Origin: Verrucomicrobiota bacterium
GTDB lineage: Bacteria > Verrucomicrobiota > Verrucomicrobiia > CAIQCK01
DNA length: 64,000 nucleotides
Assembly (NCBI GenBank): GCA_016235595.1
Contig: JACRJX010000007.1
Location: forward strand, 1 to 64,000
Direction: 5' to 3'
Of this stretch, positions 52,940-61,416 are shown one piece after another. The number at the start of each line of letters is the position of its first letter. Position 1 is the first letter of the stretch. The notes below the pieces were generated by a model that saw nothing but the letters and a program-made list of their open reading frames with translations, was not told the DNA's origin and searched no databases. A program made the translations under genes and the position numbers.

Positions 52940-53494
52940 TTACTGGCCGGTGATGATGAACTCGGCGCGGCGATTCTTCGCCCAAGCTTCCTCGCCGTGG
53001 CCAAGGTCTGCCGGCTTCTCTTTGCCGTAGCTGATGGTTTGCAGCTTGTTGCCATCCGCGCCGACGCTGGTCAGATACTCGCGGCAGGCCTGCGCGCGGC
53101 GCTCGCCCAACGACCGGTTATACTCGGCCGTGCCGCGCTCGTCGCAGTGGCCTTCGATCGTGATGATGTGGTTTGGATTCTCGCGCATGTAGGCGGACAT
53201 GTCGTCGAGCTTCGGGCGCTCGCTGGGGTTGACCACCGAGCTGTCGAAGGCGAAATGGACGGTGTCGGCCGCGAGACGTGGCGGCTGATTGCGCTGGGTC
53301 GGGTCTCCGATGCGCGCGGGCATCACACCCGTTGTGTCCATCGGCGGTGTTACGGAGACGGGACCGGCGCCTTCCAAACCGCTGGGTCCGGGGCCGGGAG
53401 TGGCATGGGGTTTCTTTTTGCAGCCGACCATGCCGGCGCTGAGAACGACGGCAAGGCTGAGAACGCTAATCTTTGTCAACAATCTGATGTTCAT
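52940..53494 (-). CDS. pal: Peptidoglycan-associated lipoprotein Pal
   Basis: A 184-residue outer-membrane lipoprotein. The signal peptide ends in a lipobox-like GMVGC with Cys25 followed by KKK. A Pro/Gly-rich linker leads to the OmpA-like peptidoglycan-binding domain (about 75-184), with VHFAFDSS, IEGHCDERGTAEYN and NRRAEFIITG. It ties the outer membrane to peptidoglycan and binds TolB. Last gene of tolQRAB-pal; terminator directly downstream. Confidence 0.95.
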   Translation of the reverse strand: MNIRLLTKISVLSLAVVLSAGMVGCKKKPHATPGPGPSGLEGAGPVSVTPPMDTTGVMPARIGDPTQRNQPPRLAADTVHFAFDSSVVNPSERPKLDDMSAYMRENPNHIITIEGHCDERGTAEYNRSLGERRAQACREYLTSVGADGNKLQTISYGKEKPADLGHGEEAWAKNRRAEFIITGQ

Positions 53495-53544
53495 CTTGTC
53501 TCCTTAACTATCCAACAATTTTTTTGAAATGCCACATCCGCAAC

Positions 53545-54759
53545 TTAACGCGACCACGCCGGCGCTGTGCAATCGCCAAGAACGCGCAAATTCGGGTTGA
53601 GTTCTATCGTCCGGCCTGTGAATGCGTCAAGGATATAAAGCGACGACCGGTGGTTGACCGTCCGCGCGTAAACGATGTGCCGGCCGTCCGGCGCCCAGCA
53701 CGGGTCTTCGTTATCCGCGGCGTCCTGCGTCAGCAACATCTCCTCGCCGGTGCGCGACTTCATGCCGAAGACTTGGAATTGCTTCCCGGCGCGCGCGCTG
53801 AAACAGATGTCCGGCACTTCGAGCGACACCGACCAGGTTGCCCAGTCCGGCTCGGTCTTGTAGCCGCCGAACGTGACGCGCCGCGCTTCGCCGCCGGAGG
53901 CCGGGATCATGTAGAGCTGCGGCTGGCCCGCGCGGTCGCTGACGAAGCAGATTTGTGAACCGTCCGGGGACCAGCAGGGCGAGGACTCCGCCTGCCGCGT
54001 GCGGGTCAGCCGCACTGGCCCGCCGCCGGCCAGGTCCATCACGTAAAGATCCGGATTGCCGTCCTTGCTGAGAATGACAGCGAGCTGCCGGCCGTTGGGC
54101 GAGATCGCGCCGCCGGTGTTCAGGCCGGGAAAATAAGCCACACGGCGCGGCGCGGGCGCGGCGATGTCGGACATGATGTAAACATCCGGCCAGCCGCTGC
54201 GGTAGCTGGTATAGACGAGCGTGCGGCGGTTCGGGCCGAAGCGCGGCCGCACGGTGAGCGTGTGGTCGTTGGTGAGGCGCTTCACGTTGGCGCCGTCGTA
54301 GTCCATCACGTAAATCTCCTTGCTGCCCGTGCCATTGGCGACGCAGGCGATCTTGGTCTGTGCGATGCCGGGTTTGCCGGCGATGTTGCGCACGATCTCG
54401 TCGGCCATCTGGTGCGCCACGCTGCGCGGGCTGGAGCCGTCACCCGAACAGACCTTTTGAAGCACGGGCGTCGCACCGCCGCGGCTGAAGACCGCGCCGT
54501 TGAGCGTGCCGCCCGACACGGAGCCGCGCACGATGACTTCCGCATTGGCCGCGGCGACGTAGTTAAACCAGTCCGACCGCACCAAGTCGCTGGCGAGCAC
54601 CGCGGCAATCTGCTGCGCATTGGCGTCACCGCCGAACGATTCGACAGCGATGTTGATCTTCGGTGACTGTCCTTTGACAATTCGCACGGCTGGCGTGGCC
54701 GCCATGGCAACGCTCGCTGCTCCACACAAAAACAAAAAACTCCACATACGATATTTCAT
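53545..54759 (-). CDS. tolB: Tol-Pal system protein TolB
   Basis: A 404-residue periplasmic protein. Signal peptide to about residue 21 (AMA), an N-terminal TolB domain, then a six-bladed WD40-like propeller with repeats such as RPRFGPNRRTLVY, ISPNGRQLAV, SPDGSQICFVSD and APDGRHIVYA. It binds Pal. Start ATG 54759 has AAGGAG seven bases upstream; earlier ATGs at 54780 would only add a short leader. It follows the tolA-like gene by 22 bases. Confidence 0.95.
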   Translation of the reverse strand: MKYRMWSFLFLCGAASVAMAATPAVRIVKGQSPKINIAVESFGGDANAQQIAAVLASDLVRSDWFNYVAAANAEVIVRGSVSGGTLNGAVFSRGGATPVLQKVCSGDGSSPRSVAHQMADEIVRNIAGKPGIAQTKIACVANGTGSKEIYVMDYDGANVKRLTNDHTLTVRPRFGPNRRTLVYTSYRSGWPDVYIMSDIAAPAPRRVAYFPGLNTGGAISPNGRQLAVILSKDGNPDLYVMDLAGGGPVRLTRTRQAESSPCWSPDGSQICFVSDRAGQPQLYMIPASGGEARRVTFGGYKTEPDWATWSVSLEVPDICFSARAGKQFQVFGMKSRTGEEMLLTQDAADNEDPCWAPDGRHIVYARTVNHRSSLYILDAFTGRTIELNPNLRVLGDCTAPAWSR

Positions 54760-54781
54760 CAGTGACTCCTTCATCATCAAA

Positions 54782-55870
54782 TCAACCCGGCCCTTTGGGT
54801 TTTAGTTCAAACGCCACCGGTATATCCACGTAAGCGTTGCCCAAGCCGGGTGGCAACGGTCGGATCCGGCCCACACTGTTTACAGCAGAAAGCACCGACT
54901 CGTCCATCACGGGATTGCCTGATCGTTGGTCGAACCAGACATAGCTGATGGTGCCGTCGCGCTGGATGCGGATGAAAACGACGCAATTGAGGTGTCCCTG
55001 CAACTGGCTCGGCTGTGTCCACGCCCGATCCATCGCGTCCTTGATCAAAAGATAATACCAGCCGAACTCCGACGGCAGACCGCCGCCGGTGCCCGGCCCG
55101 GTGCCCGGCCCCGAACCTGTGCCGGGTCTTGTACCGGGACCGGAGCCCGCGCCCGCATATTGGCCGGCACCGCGGCCTCTTCCTGGTCCTGAAAACCTGC
55201 CGATGCCGGTGCCGGGACCGGAGCCGCCAGATGAGCCGTAGCCCAGCTTGTTGAACATGCCTTTCTTGAAACTGTCCGCGTTGAAACTGCGGGCGGCCTG
55301 TTTGGTGCTCTTGCCTTTGCTGTCGGCAGGGCCCGTGCCTTTGCTGTTCACGGCCTTGGAGTTTGGCACGCCGGTCTTGGGCCGTTGTATCAGTGCGGTG
55401 GAGGTCTTGATCTTGCTGGTTGGTTCGGCCTTCGCTTGAGGTTTGGGAGGCGGCTGCTGTTTGGGCTGTGGCTTGGGTTTCTCGATTTTCTTCGGCTGAT
55501 CGATGGGAATCACCGGCTGGCGAGTATCCTGCTTTGGCGGCGCAGGAGGCTTGATGGTGTCGAACTTCGGCGCGGGTTTCGGCGCGGGCTTCGGCGCTTC
55601 TTCAACCACGGCAGGTTCGCCGGGTGGCGCGGGCGCGGGTTCCTCGGGTGGCGTTGTCGAGGGCAGGGACGGTTCCGAGTTGCCGCCACCTTCGCTGCCG
55701 CTGCCACCGCCGGCTTCGCCGCCCGTGCCGATTTCGAGCCACACCGGTTGATCGGCCTGCTTCGGCGCGAACGCAGCCCACATCATCACCGCGCCGATCA
55801 GCACGATGTGCAGCACCGCCGAAACGAACAGGTTCCAGCGGTATCTGGGATCGTCATTCTTTGCTTCCAT
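54782..55870 (-). CDS. tolA: TolA/TonB-like energy-coupling protein
   Basis: A 362-residue protein with one N-terminal membrane helix (about residues 14-35), a Pro/Lys/Glu-rich periplasmic spacer (40-165), a Gly-Pro-rich low-complexity segment (about 213-264) and a C-terminal TonB-type domain (about 265-362; VFIRIQRDGTISY, DESVLSAV). In position it is the TolA of the Tol-Pal complex, linking TolQ/TolR to TolB and Pal, but the spacer is extended by proline rather than the Ala-Lys-Glu helix of E. coli TolA. It begins two bases after tolR. Confidence 0.88.
   Translation of the reverse strand: MEAKNDDPRYRWNLFVSAVLHIVLIGAVMMWAAFAPKQADQPVWLEIGTGGEAGGGSGSEGGGNSEPSLPSTTPPEEPAPAPPGEPAVVEEAPKPAPKPAPKFDTIKPPAPPKQDTRQPVIPIDQPKKIEKPKPQPKQQPPPKPQAKAEPTSKIKTSTALIQRPKTGVPNSKAVNSKGTGPADSKGKSTKQAARSFNADSFKKGMFNKLGYGSSGGSGPGTGIGRFSGPGRGRGAGQYAGAGSGPGTRPGTGSGPGTGPGTGGGLPSEFGWYYLLIKDAMDRAWTQPSQLQGHLNCVVFIRIQRDGTISYVWFDQRSGNPVMDESVLSAVNSVGRIRPLPPGLGNAYVDIPVAFELKPKGPG
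55080..55232 (-). repeat. Low-complexity Gly-Pro-Gly-Thr coding repeat in the tolA-like gene
   Basis: GC-rich degenerate repeat of about 12-base units (ggtccgggc-type) coding SGPGTG-like tetrads. It marks the flexible spacer just before the TonB-type domain and could change length by slippage. Confidence 0.7.
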
Positions 55871-55872
55871 TG

Positions 55873-56289
55873 CTAACGCGACTGACTTTCGCCCAATGCC
55901 ACGATGCCCACGTGGCTGATGCCGGCGCTCTTAAGCACGTCCAGCACCTGTACAAATTTCTCGAACTGCTGCTGTTTGTCCACCCGGATGAGCACGGCCA
56001 CGTCCTGGTCTTCGTTGTGCAGTGCATTCATGGACTCCCGCAACGTGTCAATATCCACCGGCGAGCGGTCGATGTAAATCTGTCCCGTCTTGTCGATGCT
56101 CACCGTGCGGCCGCGCGTCGGTTTCTGCTGCTGTGCCTTGGCGGCCTTGGCGAGGTTGACACCGATGGATTGCTCGAACAGCGGCGTGGTGATGATGAAG
56201 ATGATCAGCAACACAAACGCCAAGTCCAGCAGCGGCGTGATGTTGATTTCCGCCAGCACCGACAGATGACGTTGGGAGAAGCGGCGCAT
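55873..56289 (-). CDS. tolR: Tol-Pal motor protein TolR (ExbD family)
   Basis: A 138-residue ExbD/TolR protein with a single membrane helix bearing the key aspartate in INITPLLDLAFVLLIIF (about residue 20), and a periplasmic domain (DKTGQIYID, VLIRVDKQQQFEKF). With TolQ it forms the proton-driven motor. Start ATG 56289 follows AAGG and lies 7 bases after the tolQ stop; the longer frame to 56340 overlaps tolQ. Confidence 0.93.
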   Translation of the reverse strand: MRRFSQRHLSVLAEINITPLLDLAFVLLIIFIITTPLFEQSIGVNLAKAAKAQQQKPTRGRTVSIDKTGQIYIDRSPVDIDTLRESMNALHNEDQDVAVLIRVDKQQQFEKFVQVLDVLKSAGISHVGIVALGESQSR

Positions 56290-56296
56290 GGCGACC

Positions 56297-57049
56297 TTAT
56301 TCCCGCACGAACTCGCGCTCCAGCGCCGTGGCCAGTTCACTGGCGAAGTTGTCCATGCCCACCGTCATCGCGCGGATGCTGTGCACCAGCCAGTTGTAGG
56401 CGAACATCGAGGGAATCGCCACGAGCAGGCCCGTCACTGTCGTGATGAGCGCGCCGCTGACGCCGGGCGCCATCGTCGTGAGGCTGGCGTTGCCCTGGAT
56501 GGCGATCTCGCCGAACGCGTCCATCACGCCCCAAACCGTGCCGAGCAATCCGAGAAATGGCGCGCCGCTGACCGCTGTCGCGAGCATTACCAGGCCCTGC
56601 TCCAACTTCAACCCTTGCTCAGCCACCGTTCGCTCGATCACGCCCTTGATGTGATCCATTTGCTTGAGCGTGACGCGTTTGCCACTGGCTGGCGCGAGCA
56701 ATCCAACCGCCACCGTCGGCTCGGACTCGATGCCATGATAATTCTTCAACTCTTTGCAGCCGGCCGTGTAGATTTCAAAAAGCGAACAACCTTCCACCCG
56801 CACGCGCTGGCTGAAAAGATCGAACGCGCTCTTTTCCGACCGGAACGCCTCCAAAAACTGTTTGTTCAATCGTCGCGCGCGGCTGATCTCGCCGAACTTC
56901 GTGAACATGACCGTCCACGAGAAGATGGAGAACACCACCAGAACGGCGATGACGACCTTGCCTGGCAGATGCGCCTGAGTGAACGAGTAAGAAATGTCTG
57001 CCAAGGGCAGCGTGAGCAGAAAATCGGCAATCATATTAGTGGACGGCAT
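56297..57049 (-). CDS. tolQ: Tol-Pal motor protein TolQ (MotA/ExbB family)
   Basis: A 250-residue protein with three membrane helices. The family core in the second and third helices is GAPFLGLLGTVWGVMDAF (about 165-182) and APGVSGALITTVTGLLVAIPSMFAYN (about 195-220). It forms the channel of the TolQR motor. ATG 57049 has GAGGAAA upstream; ATG 57079 is an alternative. First gene of the tol-pal operon. Confidence 0.93.
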   Translation of the reverse strand: MPSTNMIADFLLTLPLADISYSFTQAHLPGKVVIAVLVVFSIFSWTVMFTKFGEISRARRLNKQFLEAFRSEKSAFDLFSQRVRVEGCSLFEIYTAGCKELKNYHGIESEPTVAVGLLAPASGKRVTLKQMDHIKGVIERTVAEQGLKLEQGLVMLATAVSGAPFLGLLGTVWGVMDAFGEIAIQGNASLTTMAPGVSGALITTVTGLLVAIPSMFAYNWLVHSIRAMTVGMDNFASELATALEREFVRE

Positions 57050-57218
57050 TCTAGCGGTTTCCTCGCCGTTTACAACCATTTCAGAACCATGGTGCGCTCC
57101 TATCCCGATTTTCTTGAAGCCCGTGGCTTTTCCAATCCGTTGTTACCGCGACATGCCAGATGCCATCCTTCCGGCCCACCGCCAGCCCCAAGCCGGTTGG
57201 AAGCGATTTTTTTGTTGG

Positions 57219-57235
57219 AGAAATGACGTATTTCT
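57219..57235. promoter_or_regulatory. Inverted repeat upstream of the anchored receiver gene
   Basis: AGAAAT-GACGT-ATTTCT is a perfect 6-base inverted repeat with a 5-base centre, 28 bases before the receiver gene start and about 170 bases from tolQ. Possible operator; no known regulator assigned. Confidence 0.35.
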
Positions 57236-57262
57236 GCTACAAAAACCCCTCTCAGGAGGCTG

Positions 57263-57757
57263 GTGAATGGCCAGGAAGTTATGACGACGTTTTTGATGAT
57301 TGCGGCAGTTGGATTGGTTGCGTTTTTCATCTTCTGCTTGGCGCTGTGCAAAGCATCGAGCCGGCCGATGCCTGGGACCAGGCACCCGCATCCCGCAATT
57401 CTCGTCATAGACGATAACGTCAGTGTCCTTAATATGGTTCGCATGGGGCTGGAAAACGAAGGGTACGACGTTCACACGGCCTCCAGTCCACAGGAGGGCA
57501 TTGAGTTGTTCAGGAATCAGTCCAAGAGCATCAGCCTGGTCCTGCTGGATTTTTGCATGCCGGTGATGAATGGGGATCGGGTGTTTGATTGCCTGCGAAG
57601 GATTGATCCGGAAGTGCCGGTAGTGCTGATCACGGGCTTCTGCGACGACATCGAAGCGGCCAAACGACTCCGAAACGATGTGCGCGGCTACCTGCTCAAG
57701 CCGTTCCAGTTGGGTGACCTTGTCGGCAAGGTTCGGGAAATCGTCAGTTTCGCCTGA
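57263..57757 (+). CDS. Membrane-anchored single receiver-domain protein
   Basis: A 164-residue protein with one N-terminal membrane helix (TTFLMIAAVGLVAFFIFCLALC, about 8-29) followed by a complete response-regulator receiver domain (about 45-164): acidic pocket VIDDN, phosphoacceptor Asp in LVLLDFCMP (about 95), Thr in LITGF and Lys in YLLKPF. No output domain. The start is GTG 57263 close behind AGGAGG; ATG 57281 is the alternative. No kinase is adjacent, so its partner is unknown. Tethered stand-alone receivers are uncommon. Confidence 0.85.
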   Translation: MNGQEVMTTFLMIAAVGLVAFFIFCLALCKASSRPMPGTRHPHPAILVIDDNVSVLNMVRMGLENEGYDVHTASSPQEGIELFRNQSKSISLVLLDFCMPVMNGDRVFDCLRRIDPEVPVVLITGFCDDIEAAKRLRNDVRGYLLKPFQLGDLVGKVREIVSFA

Positions 57758-57877
57758 CCCAGCGCCTTCTCTCCTGGCGCGGGTTTGCGTTTGCCTTCAA
57801 TACCTTGATTGCATAGTTTCGGATTTCAGACGAAACGAATGCAACAAGGCCGTGAAAAGCCATCCGGAACTGAAATC

Positions 57878-59194
57878 ATGAAACACGCAAGAACCGCGGG
57901 AGGCGTGCGGGGTGGAGAAATACCCCGGTCGGAGACAATCGCGTATCACGACATAGCCGTCCGACGCGCTCTTCGCGCATCCTTCATGTGTCTCATGATC
58001 GTCTGCGCTTCCACTTGGGCCGCTCCGGGTGTTGTCAGGTTTCAGGACCTGAACACCGCTTTTGGCCTGTCGTTGTGGCAGGGGGATTCGCTTTGGACGG
58101 CGAACGAACGCGATGTGGGCAAGCAGCTTGGCTGGCCGGAGGAATCGCGCACGACAACGCTGGCCAGCTACCGGGTCTACGCAAAGGAAGATATGCGCGT
58201 GCTCGGTGCGCGGCCGTATTCGCTGGCGCTCTATGCGGAGAAGGGCCGTGTGACGCAGATCTCGATGGTGTTTGCCAACTCCGGCGACCGCTGCAGACTC
58301 AAGCAGTTTGAGCGTGACACGCAGGCAATCGAAGCGGCGCTGAAGCCGTTGCTCGGCGAGCCGACGCAGACGTTCTTCGGACAGACGCGGAAGATTCGCT
58401 ACAAGGTACGACGCTGGAATTGGAAGGGTCACGCGATCCTGTTGGAGACTCCGGAGAACTACGTGGGCGTGCGGGTTGTTCCCGCTGAGCTGGCTGACCG
58501 CGAGGGGCGGGCGGAGGTGATCGCCTACCAGCAGTTGCGCGATACGCTCAGCCAGCGCGTGAAGAAACGTGAGAACGGAGATGTGCTCATCACGGAAATC
58601 CCGATGGTCGACCAGGGACCGAAGGGTTATTGCGCGCCGGCGACCTGGGAGCGTTATCTCCGCTACATTGGGATTCAAGCCGACATGTATGTGCTTGCGC
58701 TGGCGGGCCAAACCCAGGCGGGCGGGGGCACGTCGGCAAATGTGATGTTTGAGAGCGTCGAGGCGCTGGCCCGGCGCAACGGCCGTCGATTCGAACAACT
58801 CAACCTCGCGCTGACAGTGTCGAATCTGGCCAAGTACATAGACAAAGGCTTCCCGTTGATGTGGGGCGTCTTTTTTGATCCGGGCGTGGACAAGAGAATC
58901 AGCGCCCGCTCGAAAGAACGTCTGACGGTCACGGACTGGAAAGCGTGGCCGGAGAAACTCAAGGACGCGCGCAATGTCTCAAAAGTCGGCCCGAAGATGC
59001 TCCGCATGCCCGACAGTCCGGGTGGCGAAGTCAGCAATGGCCACATTCGCATGATTGTCGGCTACAACGCCAAAACCGGCGAGATCGCCATCTCCGACTC
59101 GTGGGGCAAACATTTCGAGGAACGCTGGGCCACTGCGGAAGAAGCCCGAGCGATGACGCAGCACGAGACAGCGTTTTGGAACGTGCGCTGGTAG
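57878..59194 (+). CDS. Exported C39-like cysteine peptidase domain protein
   Basis: A 438-residue protein. A hydrophobic segment SFMCLMIVCASTWA (about 35-48) looks like a signal peptide after a long N-terminus, so the true start could be further in. The C-terminal half fits a papain/C39-like fold: oxyanion Gln and catalytic Cys in DQGPKGYCAPATWERYLRY (about 250), catalytic His in GHIRMIVGYN (about 393) and Asp in ISDSWG. The N-terminal half (50-230) resembles no family I know. Probably a periplasmic protease or transglutaminase-like enzyme. Confidence 0.75.
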   Translation: MKHARTAGGVRGGEIPRSETIAYHDIAVRRALRASFMCLMIVCASTWAAPGVVRFQDLNTAFGLSLWQGDSLWTANERDVGKQLGWPEESRTTTLASYRVYAKEDMRVLGARPYSLALYAEKGRVTQISMVFANSGDRCRLKQFERDTQAIEAALKPLLGEPTQTFFGQTRKIRYKVRRWNWKGHAILLETPENYVGVRVVPAELADREGRAEVIAYQQLRDTLSQRVKKRENGDVLITEIPMVDQGPKGYCAPATWERYLRYIGIQADMYVLALAGQTQAGGGTSANVMFESVEALARRNGRRFEQLNLALTVSNLAKYIDKGFPLMWGVFFDPGVDKRISARSKERLTVTDWKAWPEKLKDARNVSKVGPKMLRMPDSPGGEVSNGHIRMIVGYNAKTGEIAISDSWGKHFEERWATAEEARAMTQHETAFWNVRW

Positions 59195-59274
59195 GCGGGC
59201 GTAACACAGGCGCTCTTGCCTGCGGTGCGCGCTGAACTTGCGGCAGACGCAGACAGGAGAGTCCTCGCCAGCGA

Positions 59275-60132
59275 CTACTTCAGCCCCTTCGACTTCAGGA
59301 ACTCCAGGCTCATCTTGAGGCTGTCGAACGGGTCGCGCTTGCACTTGTCCTGCTCGACCAAATAGCCGAGTGCGCCAACCTCCTTGCAGACTTTGAGAAT
59401 GGCATCCCAGTCCAGTTTGCCGTAGCCGACTTCAGCGAAGCTGCCGTCCGTCTTGTCCATGTCCTTACAGTGGATCATGGGCGCGCGGTTCTTGAACTTT
59501 GCCACAAACTCTGCGGGGTCGGCTTTGCCTTTGGCGATCCAGTAGAGGTCCGGCTCTGCTTGCAGCGTCGGCGCGTTGTCGTAAAGCAGGTGGATCGCAG
59601 CCTTGCCGTCATACACCGCCTCAAACTCGAACGCGTGATTGTGATACATCAACGTGAAGCCGCGAGCCTTGAGTTCCTTGGCCCACTTTTCGAATTTCTC
59701 CGCCAGCTTCAGCCAATCTTCCTTGGTCTTGCGCAGGGGCGCCGCGATGTACGGGATGCCGATGTAACGGCATTGCAGCGTTTCGTGATCCTTCAAGATG
59801 GGATCCAGACCTTTTTCAAAATCGGCCAGGTTGACGTGCGTGGCCATAATGGCCAGTCCGTTGTCGTCGCATATCTTCTTGGTCTGGGCGGCCGTCTTGC
59901 CGTTATCGCCGGAAACCTGCACAGCACGATAACCCAGCGCGGCCACTTTTTTCATCGCACCGGCAAAGTCAGCCTTGCAGGCCTCGCGCACGGTATAGAG
60001 CTGCGCGCCGATCTGTGTGCCACCCGCGGCAAACGCGGCAGGCAGATAACGTGACGCCACTGCGCCACCGGCCACGGCGGCGCTGCGACGGAAGAATTCG
60101 CGACGGGAACAGATTGAGGAAAAGTTGTTCAT
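59275..60132 (-). CDS. Tat-exported sugar phosphate isomerase/epimerase-like protein
   Basis: A 285-residue xylose-isomerase-like TIM barrel with a Tat signal, CSRREFFRRSAAVAGG (about residues 8-23). Barrel motifs include IGAQLYTVRE, MYHNHAFEFE, QAEPDLYWIAKG and MIHCKDMD, holding likely metal ligands (Glu, His, Asp). It probably isomerises or epimerises a sugar or sugar acid in the periplasm. ATG 60132 gives the clean Tat leader. Downstream of a paralogous but cytoplasmic barrel gene. Confidence 0.9.
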   Translation of the reverse strand: MNNFSSICSRREFFRRSAAVAGGAVASRYLPAAFAAGGTQIGAQLYTVREACKADFAGAMKKVAALGYRAVQVSGDNGKTAAQTKKICDDNGLAIMATHVNLADFEKGLDPILKDHETLQCRYIGIPYIAAPLRKTKEDWLKLAEKFEKWAKELKARGFTLMYHNHAFEFEAVYDGKAAIHLLYDNAPTLQAEPDLYWIAKGKADPAEFVAKFKNRAPMIHCKDMDKTDGSFAEVGYGKLDWDAILKVCKEVGALGYLVEQDKCKRDPFDSLKMSLEFLKSKGLK

Positions 60133-60225
60133 GTTATTATTTTTATGATCTTTCAATGGCGCCAGCATAAGCAACGGCGGCGCACAAGTCCATTGTATCA
60201 GTGAATGCCCGGCTCTCGCTCGTCT

Positions 60226-61269
60226 CTATTCTTTCCACCCATGATTCTCGCGGACCTGGATCATCGCGGCGAGGATGTTGTTCCATGTTTCCTGCTTCAT
60301 CATCACTTCGTTGGGGAACATGCAGCCGTCCCAGCAGAGGTGGCGGATCTTCTTGATGACCTTGCCTTTGTCGTCGCGCAGCCAGTAACCGGCGTCGCGC
60401 GGGACGTTGAGTTTGCCGTTGGGGTCGGTGACGGGACAATGGCGGCCGGTCTTGTCGTGCGAGCCGGAGCCTTTGACGGTCGCGTCGTTCTGTGCGACGT
60501 GGAAGTCAATCGTCCACGGGCGCAGCGCGGCAGTGAGCTTCTTCATTGCCTTGTGGAACGCTTCCGGCTCCCAGCGGAAATCCTTCGGCACGATGCGATG
60601 TTCGGGGGCGTTGTAACCGAGCGCGTAGAGAAGCGTGTGGGCCATGTCAGCCTGGAAGCCGACGAATCGCGGCTGGCCGACTTCCTCCATGAGCGTGACG
60701 GCCCATTTCCACGAGTGCAGCGCGCCCCAGCAGATTTCTCCTTCGGCAGCGAGCCGCTCGCCGTGGTCCTTGGCGACCTTGGCGCCTTCCTTGAAGGTCT
60801 TGGCGATGAGCTTCGTGTTGCCCTTCGGGTCAGTGGCCCAGTCGTGGACCGAGCAGGCGGAGTCCACGCGCACCGCGCCATGAGGGCGCACGCCGAGTTC
60901 GCGCAGGCGCTTGCCGATGCGGCAGGCTTTGGCGACCGCGGCGACCCAGTTCTTGCGCTTGGTCTCATCGCCCATCGCGCTGCCGTCGAACCAGACCGGC
61001 GCGACGACCGAGCCGACGACGAAGCCCTTGGCGGTGATCTTGTCAGCGAGCGTCTTGATGCCGTCGTCACTGACGTCAATGTTGATGTGTGGCTCGTAGA
61101 GGAAAAGGTCCACGCCGTCAAACTTCACGCCGCCGACCTCGGCCTTGGCGGTGAGGTCGAGCATGGTGTCGAGGTCGATGCACGGTTCCGCGCCGGGACT
61201 GCCCTTGCCGACGAGGCCGGGCCACATGGCGTTGTGAAGTTTCGGGAAGTTGTTGGTCTGTGTGCTCAT
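60226..61269 (-). CDS. Sugar phosphate isomerase/epimerase-like TIM barrel protein
   Basis: A 347-residue protein without signal peptide. The barrel shows [46 protein letters not shown] and [12 protein letters not shown], a spacing of acidic and His residues typical of xylose-isomerase-like enzymes. ATG 61269 follows AAAGGAAA; the longer frame to 61326 is rejected. With the Tat-exported paralogue 94 bases downstream it may form a sugar-processing pair. The substrate is unknown. Confidence 0.87.
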   Translation of the reverse strand: MSTQTNNFPKLHNAMWPGLVGKGSPGAEPCIDLDTMLDLTAKAEVGGVKFDGVDLFLYEPHINIDVSDDGIKTLADKITAKGFVVGSVVAPVWFDGSAMGDETKRKNWVAAVAKACRIGKRLRELGVRPHGAVRVDSACSVHDWATDPKGNTKLIAKTFKEGAKVAKDHGERLAAEGEICWGALHSWKWAVTLMEEVGQPRFVGFQADMAHTLLYALGYNAPEHRIVPKDFRWEPEAFHKAMKKLTAALRPWTIDFHVAQNDATVKGSGSHDKTGRHCPVTDPNGKLNVPRDAGYWLRDDKGKVIKKIRHLCWDGCMFPNEVMMKQETWNNILAAMIQVRENHGWKE

Positions 61270-61416
61270 GGATTTCCTTTGGCTCGTTGAAGTTTGTGGA
61301 CGGCGAGAGTAGCAAGGCAAACGCATGGCGCAATGCCAAAGTGATACTTCGTGGTCCTGGCGGCTTGCCGGCGCCGGGGATGGAAGCTATACTGCGGAGC
61401 GGTGAATAAAACCGGC

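Noticed and set aside
55080..55232. Repeats in the tolA-like gene as a CRISPR array
   Set aside because: Units are short, adjacent and in-frame coding; there are no spacers.
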